Shown here piece after piece: positions 17,057 to 28,735 of a stretch of DNA of 64,000 bases. The stretch lies in NCBI RefSeq assembly GCF_003259695.1, contig NZ_PZJH01000005.1, positions 43,731 to 107,730 of the forward strand, written 5' to 3'. A program made the translations under genes and the position numbers. Below the pieces are notes generated by a model, which saw only the letters and a program-made list of their open reading frames with translations, made no database searches and had not been told where the DNA came from. This DNA comes from Macrococcus epidermidis (GTDB lineage Bacteria; Bacillota; Bacilli; Staphylococcales; Staphylococcaceae). The first letter of the stretch is position 1; each line of letters opens with the position of its first letter.

Positions 17057-18373
17057 ATGGTAGAAAAAGTGAGAACAAGCCCTCAGTATGAGTCTTTTCA
17101 CGAATTATATAAAAATCACACAACAAAAGCATTAACAGCGAAAGCGAAAGAACTAGGTCTTGTTAATTATAGTAAATTAAATAAAAAAGAATTAGTGCTG
17201 GCCATCATGGAGAAACAGATGGAAAAAGACGGCAACTACTATATGGAAGGTATATTAGATGATATACAGCCAGATGGATATGGATTTTTAAGAACGGTTA
17301 ACTATTCAAAAGGTGAGAAAGACATTTACATCTCTGCGAGTCAGATTCGTCGTTTTGAAATTAAAAAAGGTGATAAAGTTACCGGGAAAGTTCGTAAACC
17401 AAAAGAAAATGAGAAATATTATGGATTATTACAAGTGGACTTTGTTAATGATCAAAATGCTGAAGAAGTTAAGAAGCGTCCTCACTTCCAGGCATTAACA
17501 CCACTTTATCCGGATACAAGAATTCGTCTTGAAACAACGAAGACAGCATATTCAACGCGTATCATGGACTTAGTGACACCGATTGGATTTGGGCAACGTG
17601 GGATGATTGTAGCACCTCCTAAAGCAGGGAAAACGTCATTGCTGAAAGAAATCGCAAATGCAATCTGTGTCAATCATCCGGAAGCGAAATTGTTTATCCT
17701 ACTGGTTGGTGAACGTCCTGAAGAAGTAACGGATCTTGAGCGTTCAGTAGAAGCAGCAGAAGTCGTACATTCAACATTTGATGAACCACCAGAACATCAC
17801 GTAAAAGTTGCTGAACTATTATTAGAGCGTGCGAAACGTCTTGTTGAGATTGGTGAAGACGTTATTATCTTAATGGATTCGATTACGCGACTGGCACGTG
17901 CTTATAACTTAGTAGTACCACCGAGTGGTCGTACATTATCAGGTGGATTAGATCCTGCCAGTCTACATCGTCCGAAAGCATTTTTCGGAGCAGCGCGTAA
18001 CATTGAAGCAGGCGGAAGTTTGACGATTCTATCTACGGCGCTTGTTGAAACAGGTTCACGTATGGATGATATGATCTATGAAGAGTTCAAAGGGACAGGA
18101 AACATGGAGCTTACGTTAGATAGAAAGCTTGCTGAAAAGCGTGTTTATCCGGCCATTGATATCCGCAGAAGTTCAACGCGTAAAGAGGAATTATTACTTG
18201 ATAAGAAAGAATTAGAAATGGTTTGGCAGCTGAGAAATTTATTTACGGATAGCAATGATTTTACAGAGCGTTTTTTACGCCGTCTAAAACAAAGTGAATC
18301 AAATGAAGATTTCTTTAAACAACTCGGTGAACGCATGGTTGAAAGTGCGAAGTCAGGTAAACCAATCATTTAA
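17057..18373 (+). CDS. rho: Transcription termination factor Rho
   Basis: The 438-residue hexameric RNA helicase has an N-terminal Rho_N helical bundle, a cold-shock RNA-binding domain (about 50-125, with GYGFLRTVNYSKGEKDIY) and a RecA-type motor with P-loop PPKAGKTSLL near residue 180. Start choice is uncertain. ATG at 17057 has GGGTG upstream, and ATG at 17045 (four residues longer) has no clear ribosome site. It lies between glpX and rpmE2 as in Bacillus. Rho is non-essential in staphylococci and limits antisense transcription. Confidence 0.94.
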   Translation: MVEKVRTSPQYESFHELYKNHTTKALTAKAKELGLVNYSKLNKKELVLAIMEKQMEKDGNYYMEGILDDIQPDGYGFLRTVNYSKGEKDIYISASQIRRFEIKKGDKVTGKVRKPKENEKYYGLLQVDFVNDQNAEEVKKRPHFQALTPLYPDTRIRLETTKTAYSTRIMDLVTPIGFGQRGMIVAPPKAGKTSLLKEIANAICVNHPEAKLFILLVGERPEEVTDLERSVEAAEVVHSTFDEPPEHHVKVAELLLERAKRLVEIGEDVIILMDSITRLARAYNLVVPPSGRTLSGGLDPASLHRPKAFFGAARNIEAGGSLTILSTALVETGSRMDDMIYEEFKGTGNMELTLDRKLAEKRVYPAIDIRRSSTRKEELLLDKKELEMVWQLRNLFTDSNDFTERFLRRLKQSESNEDFFKQLGERMVESAKSGKPII

Positions 18374-18382
18374 AAATTAACC

Positions 18383-18411
18383 TTGCTTTTTTATAGCGAA
18401 ACGTATATAAT
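18383..18411 (+). promoter_or_regulatory. rpmE2 promoter
   Basis: TTGCTT (18383-18388) and TATAAT (18406-18411) have a 17-base spacer, giving a leader of about 70 bases before the rpmE2 start. Confidence 0.75.
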
Positions 18412-18419
18412 ATGTAAGT

Positions 18420-18485
18420 ATTGACGTGAAAATATTTCACGAAATAACTCTGTTCCAGATGGTTCAGGGCAAAGGAGCTGAAAAC
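18420..18485 (+). promoter_or_regulatory. Possible structured leader of rpmE2
   Basis: The leader holds a perfect hairpin CGTGAAAATATTTCACG (near 18425-18441), then CTGTTCCAGATGGTTCAGGG and AAAGGAGC. Autoregulatory leaders exist for L31 in Firmicutes. I cannot confirm this one by sequence alone. Confidence 0.3.
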
Positions 18486-18489
18486 AATT

Positions 18490-18744
18490 ATGAAACCAGG
18501 AATTCACCCAGATTACCAAAAAGTAATCTTTTTAGATTCTACTACAGACTACAAATTCTTAAGTGGATCTACACGTAAATCAAACGAAACAATGACTTGG
18601 GAAGATGGTAACGAGTACCCAGTAATCCGTTTGGATATTTCTTCTGATTCTCACCCATTCTACACAGGCCGTCAAAAATTCGCATCTGCGGATGGACGTG
18701 TTGAACGTTTCAACAAAAAATTCGGTCTTAAGTCAAACAACTAA
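18490..18744 (+). CDS. rpmE2: Ribosomal protein bL31, type B (zinc-independent)
   Basis: The 84-residue bL31 paralogue lacks the CxxC zinc motif, as type B forms do. It contains [20 protein letters not shown] and [21 protein letters not shown]. In staphylococci it is the only bL31 at this location between rho and tdk. An AAAGGAG ribosome site precedes it. It is highly expressed by codon use. Confidence 0.95.
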   Translation: MKPGIHPDYQKVIFLDSTTDYKFLSGSTRKSNETMTWEDGNEYPVIRLDISSDSHPFYTGRQKFASADGRVERFNKKFGLKSNN

Positions 18745-18756
18745 TACTGAAGCCTT

Positions 18757-18790
18757 AAACTCTTATACCTTTTGGTGTAGGAGTTTTTTT
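18757..18790 (+). terminator. Terminator after rpmE2
   Basis: AAACTCTTATACC (18757-18769) pairs with GGTGTAGGAGTTT (18774-18786, two mismatches), then a T run. Confidence 0.8.
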
Positions 18791-18881
18791 AATGTTGAAC
18801 ATGAGTTATAAATCACAATGTAATATAGGATTGAATTATGATATAATAAAGCGATTATGACTTAAAAAGGTGGCATTCAAG

Positions 18882-19457
18882 ATGTATGAGCAGTATCATT
18901 CGGGTTGGATAGAGTGTATTACAGGTAGTATGTTTAGCGGGAAAAGTGAAGAATTGATTCGTCGTGTGCGTCGCGGACTTTTTGCGAAGCAGCGTGTCAT
19001 CGTCTTTAAACCATCCATCGACGACAGATATAGCGATTTAGAAGTCGTCTCTCATAATGGCAACAAAGTTGAAGCGGTTAATGTCTCACACTCGTCAGAA
19101 ATTATGGAACATGTGCAGGAAGACCATGATATTATTGCGATAGATGAAATTCAGTTTTTTGATAATGATATCGTCGGTGTAGCAACACAGCTTGCGGAAG
19201 AAGGCTATCGTGTGATTACTGCCGGTTTAGATATGGACTTCAGAGGTGTACCTTTCGAACCTGTACCTGAAATTATGGCAGTTGCTGAACATGTTACGAA
19301 ATTGCAGGCAGTTTGTAGTGTATGTGGTGCCCCTAGTTCAAGAACACAGCGTCTTATTGACGGTGAGCCGGCACGCTTTGATGATCCGATTATTTTGGTG
19401 GGCGCAAAAGAAAGCTATGAACCGAGATGTCGTGAGCATCATATTGTTCCGAAATAA
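18882..19457 (+). CDS. tdk: Thymidine kinase
   Basis: The 191-residue enzyme phosphorylates thymidine in the salvage route. It has the P-loop [14 protein letters not shown] near residue 15, a Walker B-like [14 protein letters not shown], and a four-cysteine zinc site (CSVCG and the C-terminal CREH). ATG at 18882 follows AGGTGG by eight bases. The in-frame GTG at 18870 lies inside that ribosome site. Neighbours rpmE2 and prfA are conserved. Confidence 0.94.
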   Translation: MYEQYHSGWIECITGSMFSGKSEELIRRVRRGLFAKQRVIVFKPSIDDRYSDLEVVSHNGNKVEAVNVSHSSEIMEHVQEDHDIIAIDEIQFFDNDIVGVATQLAEEGYRVITAGLDMDFRGVPFEPVPEIMAVAEHVTKLQAVCSVCGAPSSRTQRLIDGEPARFDDPIILVGAKESYEPRCREHHIVPK

Positions 19458-19499
19458 AATATAAAACACATTAAATAAACTAAAAAGGAGTAAATATAT

Positions 19500-20576
19500 A
19501 TGTTTGATCAGTTAGAAATCGTAGAACAACGTTATGAACAATTAAATGAATTGTTAAGTGATCCAGATATCGTAAGTGATACTGATAAATTAAGAGAATA
19601 CTCAAAAGAACAGGCAGACCTTCAGGAAACAGTTGAAGTGTTTAGGGAGTATAAAGAAGTAAAGCAACAACTTGAAGAAGCATTAGAAATGATGGGTGAC
19701 GCAAGTGATGCGGATGAGCAGGAAATGATTAAAGAAGAAATCAATGAATTAAAACCGCAGATTCCAGTATTAGAAGAAAAGATGAAATTTTTATTGATCC
19801 CTAAAGATCCTATGGATGATAAAAACGTAGTGATGGAGATTCGTGGAGCAGCTGGTGGAGATGAAGCAAATATCTTTGCCGGAGACTTATTCCGTATGTA
19901 TTCAAGATTCTCAGAAGAACAAGGCTGGAAGATTGAAGTGATGGAAACAAACGAAGCTGACCATGGTGGATTTAAAGAAATCAGTTTCACTATTATCGGT
20001 AAAGGTGCATACAGTAAGTTAAAATTCGAAAATGGTGCCCACCGTGTACAACGTATCCCAACGACTGAAAGTGGTGGACGTATTCATACGTCTACAGCGA
20101 CAGTAGCGGTATTACCAGAAGTAGAAGATGTTGAAATTGAAATCCGTCAGGAAGATTTACGTATTGAAACGTACCGTTCATCTGGATCTGGTGGTCAGCA
20201 CGTTAACACGACTGACTCAGCAGTACGTATTACGCATATTCCGACTGGGATTGTGGCAACGTCTTCAGAGAAATCTCAAATTAAAAACCGTGAAAAAGCA
20301 TTAAAATTACTTAAAACGCGTGTGTTTGATGCGAAATTGCAGGAAGAACAAGCGAAGTATTCTGAACAACGTAAATCAGCAGTAGGTACAGGTGACCGTT
20401 CTGAACGTATCAGAACATACAACTATCCTCAAAACCGAGTGACAGATCACCGTATCGGTTTAACGATTCAAAAGCTAGATCAGATCGTAGAAGGTAAATT
20501 AGGTGAAGTCATCGATGCGTTAACGATTGCAGAACAAACGTCTAAATTAGAAGCATTAAATGATGGCGTGCTATAA
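19500..20576 (+). CDS. prfA: Peptide chain release factor 1
   Basis: The 358-residue factor recognises UAA and UAG and triggers peptide release. The catalytic GGQ lies in [17 protein letters not shown] near residue 231, and the family features of domain 2/4 are intact. The ribosome site AAAAAGGAG precedes the ATG. Its 3' end overlaps prmC, whose product methylates the GGQ glutamine, so the two are functionally and translationally linked. Confidence 0.96.
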   Translation: MFDQLEIVEQRYEQLNELLSDPDIVSDTDKLREYSKEQADLQETVEVFREYKEVKQQLEEALEMMGDASDADEQEMIKEEINELKPQIPVLEEKMKFLLIPKDPMDDKNVVMEIRGAAGGDEANIFAGDLFRMYSRFSEEQGWKIEVMETNEADHGGFKEISFTIIGKGAYSKLKFENGAHRVQRIPTTESGGRIHTSTATVAVLPEVEDVEIEIRQEDLRIETYRSSGSGGQHVNTTDSAVRITHIPTGIVATSSEKSQIKNREKALKLLKTRVFDAKLQEEQAKYSEQRKSAVGTGDRSERIRTYNYPQNRVTDHRIGLTIQKLDQIVEGKLGEVIDALTIAEQTSKLEALNDGVL

Positions 20577-21405
20577 TGTTCATCAACTGATAAAGCATGG
20601 TGAAACGCTTTTAGCTCAAAATGATGAACCAATTATCGGTGCGAGATATTTAATGATGGATTTGTTTGATTTATCCCAAATGGACATATTGATGGATAAC
20701 AAACAACTAACTGAAGCAGAACGAACGCATTATCTAACTTGTATCGAACAATTAGCGCATCATATACCGCTAGCACATATTACGGGATTTCAAATGTTCT
20801 ATGACCGCAAGTTTAAGGTGACAAAAGATGTACTTGTGCCGCGCAATGAAACGGAAGAGCTAGTTCAACTCATCATTGAAAAGTGGCAACATCGTCAATC
20901 TTTTGTTGACATCGGTACAGGCAGTGGTGCTATTGCAATAACACTTGCATTAGAGCTATCACAAATTGAAGCTTATGCAATAGACATTTCAAGTGATGCG
21001 CTCAATATTGCACGAAATAATGCAGCAGCACTTAATGCAAATGTCACCTTTTTGGAAGGCGATTTACTCGAACCGTTGATTACTGAAGGTATTAGAGTAG
21101 ACTGTTTAGTAAGTAACCCACCGTATATCGCACAAAGTGAACTGGAGTTAATGAATGAAAGTGCGTTGCATGATCCTCATATCGCTCTGTTTGCAGAAGA
21201 TAATGGTTTGGCATTGTATAAACGTATGATTGAGCGTATGCCGGAAATATTAAATGCAGATGCACTTGTAGCTTTTGAGATTGGACATGCACAAGGTGCA
21301 GCGATATCAGAATATGTCTTGCAACTTTATCCACACATTACGCCACAAGTCGTTCAGGATATTAACGGTTTGGATCGCATTGTCTGGTTTGAATGGTGTG
21401 AATAA
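20560..21405 (+). CDS. prmC: Release-factor glutamine methyltransferase
   Basis: The 281-residue SAM methyltransferase modifies the glutamine of the release-factor GGQ motif. It has motif [19 protein letters not shown] near residue 113 and the substrate-binding NPPYI near residue 186. The N-terminal helical domain contacts the release factor. It starts inside prfA (17-base overlap). A second ATG at 20563 is equally possible. It ends just before the DnaA-box hairpin. Confidence 0.93.
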   Translation: MMACYNVHQLIKHGETLLAQNDEPIIGARYLMMDLFDLSQMDILMDNKQLTEAERTHYLTCIEQLAHHIPLAHITGFQMFYDRKFKVTKDVLVPRNETEELVQLIIEKWQHRQSFVDIGTGSGAIAITLALELSQIEAYAIDISSDALNIARNNAAALNANVTFLEGDLLEPLITEGIRVDCLVSNPPYIAQSELELMNESALHDPHIALFAEDNGLALYKRMIERMPEILNADALVAFEIGHAQGAAISEYVLQLYPHITPQVVQDINGLDRIVWFEWCE

Positions 21406-21460
21406 GTTATGCACAAATTACAGGATTTATCCACAATTTGTGCATAACTTTTTATTTTGT
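21406..21460 (+). terminator. Terminator hairpin containing three DnaA boxes
   Basis: A perfect 14-base stem (21406-21419 with 21435-21448) is followed by TTTTTTATTTTG. The stem arms contain TTATGCACA (21407-21415) and its reverse complement (21439-21447). The loop contains the consensus DnaA box TTATCCACA (21427-21435). A near match, ATATCCACA, lies at 21543-21551. The element can end prmC transcription and could also bind DnaA. Confidence 0.85.
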
Positions 21461-21492
21461 TTTAAAATATGAGTAAAGAGAGGGGATGCAGC

Positions 21493-22497
21493 ATGCAGAC
21501 AAAAATTTGGAATGTGCGTAACAATGTGGATGACTTATCAACATATCCACAAGTACAGGAAATCATTACAGGGTTTAAACAAGATGAAATCATTGCAATT
21601 CCTACTGAAACAGTTTACGGATTAGCCGCGAATGCTTTGAGCAGTACGGCTGTGGATAAAATTTTTAAAGCAAAAGGACGACCACAGGATAATCCGCTTA
21701 TCGTCCACATTTATGAAAAAGCACAAATCGATGACTTTGCACATATTCCGGATAATAAAGTACATCAATTGATGGATGCGTTCTGGCCAGGACCCATTTC
21801 GTTTATTTTACCGCTTCAAAAAGAGGTGCTGGCACCTGCAGTTACTGCCGGACTTAATTCTGTTGCTGTGCGTATGCCGAGTGACAAAGTTGCTCGCCAA
21901 ATTCTGAAATTAACTTATCTGCCGCTTGCTGCACCTTCTGCAAATACAAGTGGAAAGCCGTCGCCAACAACTGCAGACCATGTGAAGTACGATATGGATG
22001 GGAAAATTTATGGCATCGTCGAAGGGTTTCAGGTGGAAGTAGGTATTGAAAGCACAGTTCTCGATTGTACATCTTATCCATATAAAATTGCGCGTCCTGG
22101 TGCGATTACAAAAGATGATTTAGAACGCATTATTCCAGAATGTATTACGACAGCAAATTATCAAACAGAGCAACCGATAGCTCCCGGTATGAAATATCGT
22201 CATTATGCGCCAAATAGTCCTATGGTACTCGTGTCTAATCTGACGCAATTACAGCTTGCCTCAAATGAAGCGTTGATTGCACCACGTAAAGAGTTGTCAC
22301 GTTTTAATGATAATGTGACATATGCTTTAAGCGATACATTTGAAGATATCGATGGTGCCATGCATAATTTATATAGTGCATTACGAGAAATGGATCAGCA
22401 AAAAGAAATTACGAAGATTTATATCGCTGACTATTCCCATATTGCAGGGAGCGATGCATTAATGAACCGCATCAATAAAGCAACTTCAGGAAAGTAG
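21493..22497 (+). CDS. L-threonylcarbamoyladenylate synthase
   Basis: The 334-residue Sua5/YwlC-type enzyme makes the threonylcarbamoyl-AMP used for t6A37 in tRNAs that read ANN codons. The N-terminal YrdC domain includes IPTETVYGLAANALS and KAKGRPQDNPLIVHI. PGMKYRHYAPNSP starts the C-terminal Sua5 domain. ATG at 21493 follows GAGAGGGG. The frame from 21469 would include this site. It lies between prmC and the arginine phosphatase gene, as in Bacillus. Confidence 0.92.
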   Translation: MQTKIWNVRNNVDDLSTYPQVQEIITGFKQDEIIAIPTETVYGLAANALSSTAVDKIFKAKGRPQDNPLIVHIYEKAQIDDFAHIPDNKVHQLMDAFWPGPISFILPLQKEVLAPAVTAGLNSVAVRMPSDKVARQILKLTYLPLAAPSANTSGKPSPTTADHVKYDMDGKIYGIVEGFQVEVGIESTVLDCTSYPYKIARPGAITKDDLERIIPECITTANYQTEQPIAPGMKYRHYAPNSPMVLVSNLTQLQLASNEALIAPRKELSRFNDNVTYALSDTFEDIDGAMHNLYSALREMDQQKEITKIYIADYSHIAGSDALMNRINKATSGK

Positions 22498-22505
22498 GGA
22501 GAAAG

Positions 22506-22931
22506 ATGGAGATCGTTTTTGTTTGTACAGGAAATACGTGTCGTAGCCCGCTAGCAGAAAGTATCGCAAAATCAATGTCAAATGAACATTCATTTTCATC
22601 GAGAGGTATTTTTGCGATAGATGGTATGCCTGCTTCACGCCATACGCAACAAATTATTGAAACGAATCACTTACCAGCTGCTTCATTAAGTGCTGGCTTT
22701 GACCGCGCAGACAGTGAAAAAGATTTAATCTTAACGATGACAGCAAATCACCGTGATACAATTCGTTCGATGTATCCAGCAAGCAATGTATATACGCTAA
22801 TTGAATACGCGGATGGTGTTAGCCAGGATATCCAGGATCCATATGGTGGAGAGTATGAAATATATCAACAGACTTACGAACAATTACAGGAAAATATCAC
22901 GAAATTATTAACAAAAATTGATGAAAAATAG
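22506..22931 (+). CDS. Low-molecular-weight phosphatase, probably protein arginine phosphatase (YwlE/PtpB-like)
   Basis: The 141-residue protein has the phosphate loop CTGNTCRSPLAES at residues 7-19 and general acid Asp in QDPYGG near residue 117. The Thr in CxGNTCRS, rather than Ile or Leu, is the residue that makes YwlE selective for phospho-arginine. It would oppose the McsB kinase. It lies eight bases after the Sua5-type gene and before rpiB, as in Bacillus. Confidence 0.88.
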   Translation: MEIVFVCTGNTCRSPLAESIAKSMSNEHSFSSRGIFAIDGMPASRHTQQIIETNHLPAASLSAGFDRADSEKDLILTMTANHRDTIRSMYPASNVYTLIEYADGVSQDIQDPYGGEYEIYQQTYEQLQENITKLLTKIDEK

Positions 22932-23024
22932 ACAATTCAAAAAATAACGTCTCATTTTTCGGAAATGTTTTATCTCACTTTTTAAATAGGCTATAATATG
23001 AAGTATGTAATAAGGAGGGATATT

Positions 23025-23471
23025 GTGAAGATTGCGATTGCAAGTGACCATGGTGGATTTGAGTACAAAGCTAAAATTACAGAATTTTTAACTGCAAAAG
23101 GTATTGAATTTAAAGATTTTGGTCCAGCGTCAACTGAATCAGTAGATTATCCGGATTATGCAGGTCCTGTCGCACGTGCAGTAGCAAACGGTGAATATGA
23201 CCGAGGTATTTTAATTTGTGGTACTGGTATTGGAATGAGTATTGCAGCAAATAAAGTGCCAGGTATTCGTTGTGCGCTCGTTCATGACGTATTTACTGCT
23301 CAAGTGACACGCGAACATAATAATTCGAACATCCTGGCATTGGGACAACGCGTTATCGGTGAAGGATTGATGCTACTTATCGTCAAAACTTGGCTGGATG
23401 CTGAATTTGAAGGTGGACGCCATCAGAAACGTATCGATAAAATAGCGCAACTGGAGTCTTGCAATGGATAA
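23025..23471 (+). CDS. rpiB: Ribose-5-phosphate isomerase B
   Basis: The 148-residue RpiB/LacAB-family sugar-phosphate isomerase has ASDHGGFEYK at the start, DYPDYA, and the anion loop CGTGIGMSIAANKVPGIRCA with the catalytic cysteine. The GTG at 23025, after AAGGAGGG, gives the usual N-terminus KIAIASDHGG. The ATG at 22998 would add nine atypical residues. Its 3' end overlaps the next gene by eight bases. Confidence 0.9.
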   Translation: MKIAIASDHGGFEYKAKITEFLTAKGIEFKDFGPASTESVDYPDYAGPVARAVANGEYDRGILICGTGIGMSIAANKVPGIRCALVHDVFTAQVTREHNNSNILALGQRVIGEGLMLLIVKTWLDAEFEGGRHQKRIDKIAQLESCNG

Positions 23472-23985
23472 CATTAATACACTGCTAGATGAACTCGTAG
23501 CAATTGATTTCTTTAAGCCAAATACGTTATGTGTGATTGGATGTTCAACGTCTGAAGTCATTGGTGAACGTATCGGTACAAATAGTTCTGATGAAGTAGC
23601 AAAAGTATTTTTTGAAGCATTTCAACGTATACACAAACAAACTGGTGTTGATTTCTGTTTCCAGGGTTGTGAACATATTAATCGTGCGATAACGATGGAA
23701 CGTCGTGTGCAGGAACGATATGGCTTTGAAATAGTCAGCGTGGTACCTGTAAAAGGGGCAGGTGGCAGTATGAGTAGTCTGGCATATCAAAGTTTCGAAG
23801 ATCCTGTAGTTGTTGAGCATGTTGTTTGTGATACAGGCATTGATATCGGTCAGACATTGATCGGTCAGCATATTAAACATGTACAGATTCCTGTACGCGT
23901 AGCAACGAAAAAAGTCGGCGAAGCAGTTGTTACAATTGCAACGCATCGTCCGAAGTTAATTGGTGGACCAAGAAGTCGATATTAA
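23464..23985 (+). CDS. TIGR01440 / DUF436 family protein (YwlG-like)
   Basis: The 173-residue protein matches the YwlG family (UPF0340), found between rpiB and glyA across Bacillales. Recognisable stretches are [17 protein letters not shown] and [12 protein letters not shown], plus GGPRSRY at the end. Its biochemical role is unknown. It overlaps rpiB, so they are translated together. Confidence 0.85.
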   Translation: MDNINTLLDELVAIDFFKPNTLCVIGCSTSEVIGERIGTNSSDEVAKVFFEAFQRIHKQTGVDFCFQGCEHINRAITMERRVQERYGFEIVSVVPVKGAGGSMSSLAYQSFEDPVVVEHVVCDTGIDIGQTLIGQHIKHVQIPVRVATKKVGEAVVTIATHRPKLIGGPRSRY

Positions 23986-24008
23986 GTGAATATCAAGGGG
24001 GATATATG

Positions 24009-25244
24009 ATGAACGAAATTAAAGCGCAGGATAATGTACTATTTGAAGCAATGCATAAAGAATTAGAAAGACAAAATAACAACATTGAATTAATTGCTTC
24101 AGAAAACTTTGTTTCTAAAGCTGTAATGGAAGCTCAAGGTTCAGTATTAACAAATAAATACGCTGAAGGTTACCCACATAAACGTTATTATGGTGGGTGT
24201 GAGTTTGTCGATATCGTTGAAGATTTAGCAAGAGATAGAGCGAAAGAATTATTTGGAGCAGAACATGCAAACGTTCAACCACATTCAGGATCTCAGGCGA
24301 ACATGGCGGTTTATCGTGTAGCGATTAAACCCGGAGATACTGTATTAGGCATGGATTTAAGCCACGGCGGGCACTTAACGCATGGTTCACATGTGAATTT
24401 CAGTGGTATCGATTATCATTTCGTAGCGTATGAAGTTGATAAGGAAACTGAAACGATTAATTACGATAACGTTCGCGCTTTAGCAAAGGAACACAAACCG
24501 AAATTAATTATTGCTGGTGCTTCAGCATATTCACGTGAAATTGACTTTAAACAATTTAGGGAAATTGCTGATGAAATAGGCGCATTATTTATGGTTGATA
24601 TGGCACACATCGCTGGACTTGTGGCTACAGGCCTTCACGAAAACCCAGTTCCATATGCTGATTTTGTGACGACAACGACGCATAAGACATTACGCGGGCC
24701 ACGTGGTGGTATGATTTTATGTAAAGCAGAATTTGCAAAAGCAATCGATAAAGCAATATTCCCAGGTATTCAAGGCGGACCTTTAATGCATGTAATCGCA
24801 GCGAAAGCTGTGGCATTTGGTGAAGCGTTACAACCTGAATTTAAGACGTATCAAACACAAGTTATTAACAATGCGAAGACGCTTGCTGCCTCATTATCAG
24901 AAAGAGGACTGCGCATCGTAAGTGGTGGCACAGATAATCATCTGTTTAGCGTTGATGTTACACCGATGGATTTAACAGGTAAGGTTGCAGAACATGCGTT
25001 AGACGCAGTTGGTATTACTACGAATAAAAATACGATTCCATTTGATAAGACAAGTCCATTTGTAACAAGCGGTATTCGAATTGGTACGCCAGCAGTAACA
25101 ACGCGTGGTTTAAAAGAAGATGAAATGAAATTAATTGGTAATATTATCGCTGACGTATTAGCAAATCATGAAGATGAGCAAGTGTTAGCGAAAGCAAGAG
25201 AGCAAGTTAAATCAATTACAGATAAGTTTCCTTTATATCAGTAA
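24009..25244 (+). CDS. glyA: Serine hydroxymethyltransferase
   Basis: The 411-residue PLP enzyme converts serine and tetrahydrofolate to glycine and methylene-tetrahydrofolate, the main one-carbon source. PLP-binding Lys lies in [15 protein letters not shown] near residue 226. [27 protein letters not shown] and SHGGHLTHG are family signatures. ATG at 24009 is 7-8 bases after AAGGGGG and is preferred over the ATG at 24006. Confidence 0.96.
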   Translation: MNEIKAQDNVLFEAMHKELERQNNNIELIASENFVSKAVMEAQGSVLTNKYAEGYPHKRYYGGCEFVDIVEDLARDRAKELFGAEHANVQPHSGSQANMAVYRVAIKPGDTVLGMDLSHGGHLTHGSHVNFSGIDYHFVAYEVDKETETINYDNVRALAKEHKPKLIIAGASAYSREIDFKQFREIADEIGALFMVDMAHIAGLVATGLHENPVPYADFVTTTTHKTLRGPRGGMILCKAEFAKAIDKAIFPGIQGGPLMHVIAAKAVAFGEALQPEFKTYQTQVINNAKTLAASLSERGLRIVSGGTDNHLFSVDVTPMDLTGKVAEHALDAVGITTNKNTIPFDKTSPFVTSGIRIGTPAVTTRGLKEDEMKLIGNIIADVLANHEDEQVLAKAREQVKSITDKFPLYQ

Positions 25245-25312
25245 AGATTTAACGATAAATCACCCGAGTTTATAAAAAGAAATAAATACAATATAGTTTG
25301 GAGAAGATGATT

Positions 25313-25942
25313 ATGGCCAAAGTCCATGTTTTTGATCACCCATTAATTCAACATAAGTTGAGTTACATTCGAGACGAGCAGACAGGAACGAAAGAATTCC
25401 GCGAGCTTGTAGATGAAGTAGGTATGTTAATGGCATACGAAGTTACGCGCGATTTAGAATTAGATGATGTTACAGTGAAGACACCCGTTACTGAAATGAC
25501 AGCGAAACGATTGTCAGGTAAGAAGATGGCTGTTGTGCCTATTTTACGCGCAGGGTTAGGTATGACTGATGGTGTATTAAAGTTAATTCCGGCAGCCCGT
25601 GTCGGACATATCGGATTATACCGTGATCCTGAAACGCTGCAACCTGTTGAATACTTCGCAAAGTTACCTCAGGATATTGAGGAACGTGACTTTATCGTCG
25701 TTGACCCAATGCTTGCGACAGGTGGTTCTGCAATTGAAGCGATCAATTCGTTAAAGAAACGTGGCGCTACTAAAATTCGTTTTATGTGTTTAATTGCGGC
25801 GCCAGAAGGTGTTAAGTTATTACAAGAAGCACATCCTGATGTAGATATCTATATCGCGGCATTAGATGAGAAATTAAATGACCATGGCTATATCGTCCCT
25901 GGATTAGGTGACGCTGGCGATAGATTATTTGGTACAAAATAA
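25313..25942 (+). CDS. upp: Uracil phosphoribosyltransferase
   Basis: The 209-residue enzyme converts uracil and PRPP to UMP in pyrimidine salvage. The PRPP loop is [18 protein letters not shown] near residue 130, and the uracil-binding C-terminal part [16 protein letters not shown] is intact. ATG at 25313 follows GGAG. The frame start at 25298 overlaps that site. It lies between glyA and mnaA as in staphylococci. Confidence 0.95.
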   Translation: MAKVHVFDHPLIQHKLSYIRDEQTGTKEFRELVDEVGMLMAYEVTRDLELDDVTVKTPVTEMTAKRLSGKKMAVVPILRAGLGMTDGVLKLIPAARVGHIGLYRDPETLQPVEYFAKLPQDIEERDFIVVDPMLATGGSAIEAINSLKKRGATKIRFMCLIAAPEGVKLLQEAHPDVDIYIAALDEKLNDHGYIVPGLGDAGDRLFGTK

Positions 25943-25959
25943 GAATCTAGGAGATTATC

Positions 25960-27108
25960 ATGAAAAAAATTATGACGATTTTTGGTACAAGACCTGAAGC
26001 GATTAAGATGGCCCCTCTTGTACTCGCTTTAAAAGAAGATCCGGAATTAGAACCAATTGTAGTAGTAACTGCGCAGCATAGAGAAATGCTGGATCAAGTA
26101 TTAACAATCTTTGATATTACGCCAGATTATGATCTAAACATAATGAAAGCAGGACAAACGTTATCAGAAGTGACAAGTCGCGTAATTTTAGGCTTAGAAG
26201 AAGTGATTCAGGAAGCTAAGCCGGATATGATTTTAGTGCATGGCGATACAACGACAACATTTGCAGGTAGTCTTGCTGCTTTCTATAACGAAGTTGCGAT
26301 CGGTCACGTAGAGGCGGGATTACGTACTTTCCAGAAATATTCTCCTTTCCCGGAAGAAATGAATCGCCAAATGACAGGTGTACTTGCTGATATTCACTTT
26401 GCACCGACGGAAGAAGCTGCACAAAACTTACTGAATGAGAATAAACCGGCAGATAAAATCGCTATTACCGGTAATACTGCGATTGATGCTTTAAAGACGA
26501 CTGTAAAAGATGATTATGTTTCTGAAATATTAGATAAAGCTGATGGTAGGAAAGTAGTATTACTTACAGCCCATCGCAGAGAAAACATTGGACAGCCAAT
26601 GCATAATATATTTAAAGCGATTCGCCGTATTGTGGATGAATTTGAAGATGTTGAAGTAGTCTATCCAATGCATAAAAATCCTAAAGTGCGTGAAATTGCT
26701 TCAGAACATTTAGCAGATCATTCACGTGTGCAACTTATTGAGCCTTTAGATGTGATTGATTTTCATAACTTTGCAGCACGTAGCCACTTTATCCTAACTG
26801 ATTCTGGTGGTGTTCAGGAAGAAGCGCCATCTTTAGGTAAACCTGTATTAGTTCTTCGCGATACAACTGAGCGTCCTGAAGGTGTTAAAGCTGGAACATT
26901 AAAACTTGCAGGCATTGAAGAAGAAAATATTTATCAGTTAACGAAAACGTTATTAACAGACGAAGCGACTTACCAAAGTATGTCAAAAGCAAGCAATCCT
27001 TATGGTGATGGTGAAACTTCTAAAAGAATTTGTGAACATATAAAATATTATTTTAACTTGACACAGGAAAAACCGGTACCATTTAAGGTAGAAGCATCTG
27101 AAAAATAA
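25960..27108 (+). CDS. mnaA: UDP-N-acetylglucosamine 2-epimerase
   Basis: The 382-residue non-hydrolysing epimerase converts UDP-GlcNAc to UDP-ManNAc, the precursor of the wall teichoic acid linkage unit. The N-terminal FGTRPEAIKMAPLVLAL, HVEAGLRT, and DSGGVQEEAPSLGKPVLVLR near 283 are diagnostic. It lies 17 bases after upp and just before the ATP synthase operon, as in S. aureus. Confidence 0.94.
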   Translation: MKKIMTIFGTRPEAIKMAPLVLALKEDPELEPIVVVTAQHREMLDQVLTIFDITPDYDLNIMKAGQTLSEVTSRVILGLEEVIQEAKPDMILVHGDTTTTFAGSLAAFYNEVAIGHVEAGLRTFQKYSPFPEEMNRQMTGVLADIHFAPTEEAAQNLLNENKPADKIAITGNTAIDALKTTVKDDYVSEILDKADGRKVVLLTAHRRENIGQPMHNIFKAIRRIVDEFEDVEVVYPMHKNPKVREIASEHLADHSRVQLIEPLDVIDFHNFAARSHFILTDSGGVQEEAPSLGKPVLVLRDTTERPEGVKAGTLKLAGIEEENIYQLTKTLLTDEATYQSMSKASNPYGDGETSKRICEHIKYYFNLTQEKPVPFKVEASEK

Positions 27109-27199
27109 TTAAATTAATAAATTTTTAAACGAAACATAATTATTTGTCTAATTTGTGAACTTTCCGTGAAATTTATGTTTCTAAAGTTTTGACATAGCA

Positions 27200-27228
27200 T
27201 TGACACGGTATTTTGCCTATATTATCAT
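27200..27228 (+). promoter_or_regulatory. Main promoter of the ATP synthase operon
   Basis: TTGACA (27200-27205) and TATCAT (27223-27228) are 17 bases apart, about 60 bases upstream of atpI. Nothing else clear is seen in 27109-27199. Confidence 0.75.
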
Positions 27229-27287
27229 AAAATGTGGAATGAAACGGTTTTCATCCGCGTGAAAACTATTTCTAAGGAGTTCCCAAT

Positions 27288-28390
<1,103 letters not shown>

Positions 28391-28403
28391 TATAAAAAAT
28401 TAA

Positions 28404-28652
<249 letters not shown>

Positions 28653-28735
28653 TTTAAATATAACTCGTTAAGGCGAAGTCACTATGATTTCGCCATTCAT
28701 TTATGAACATAACTGCGATGAAAGGAGCGTTAATC

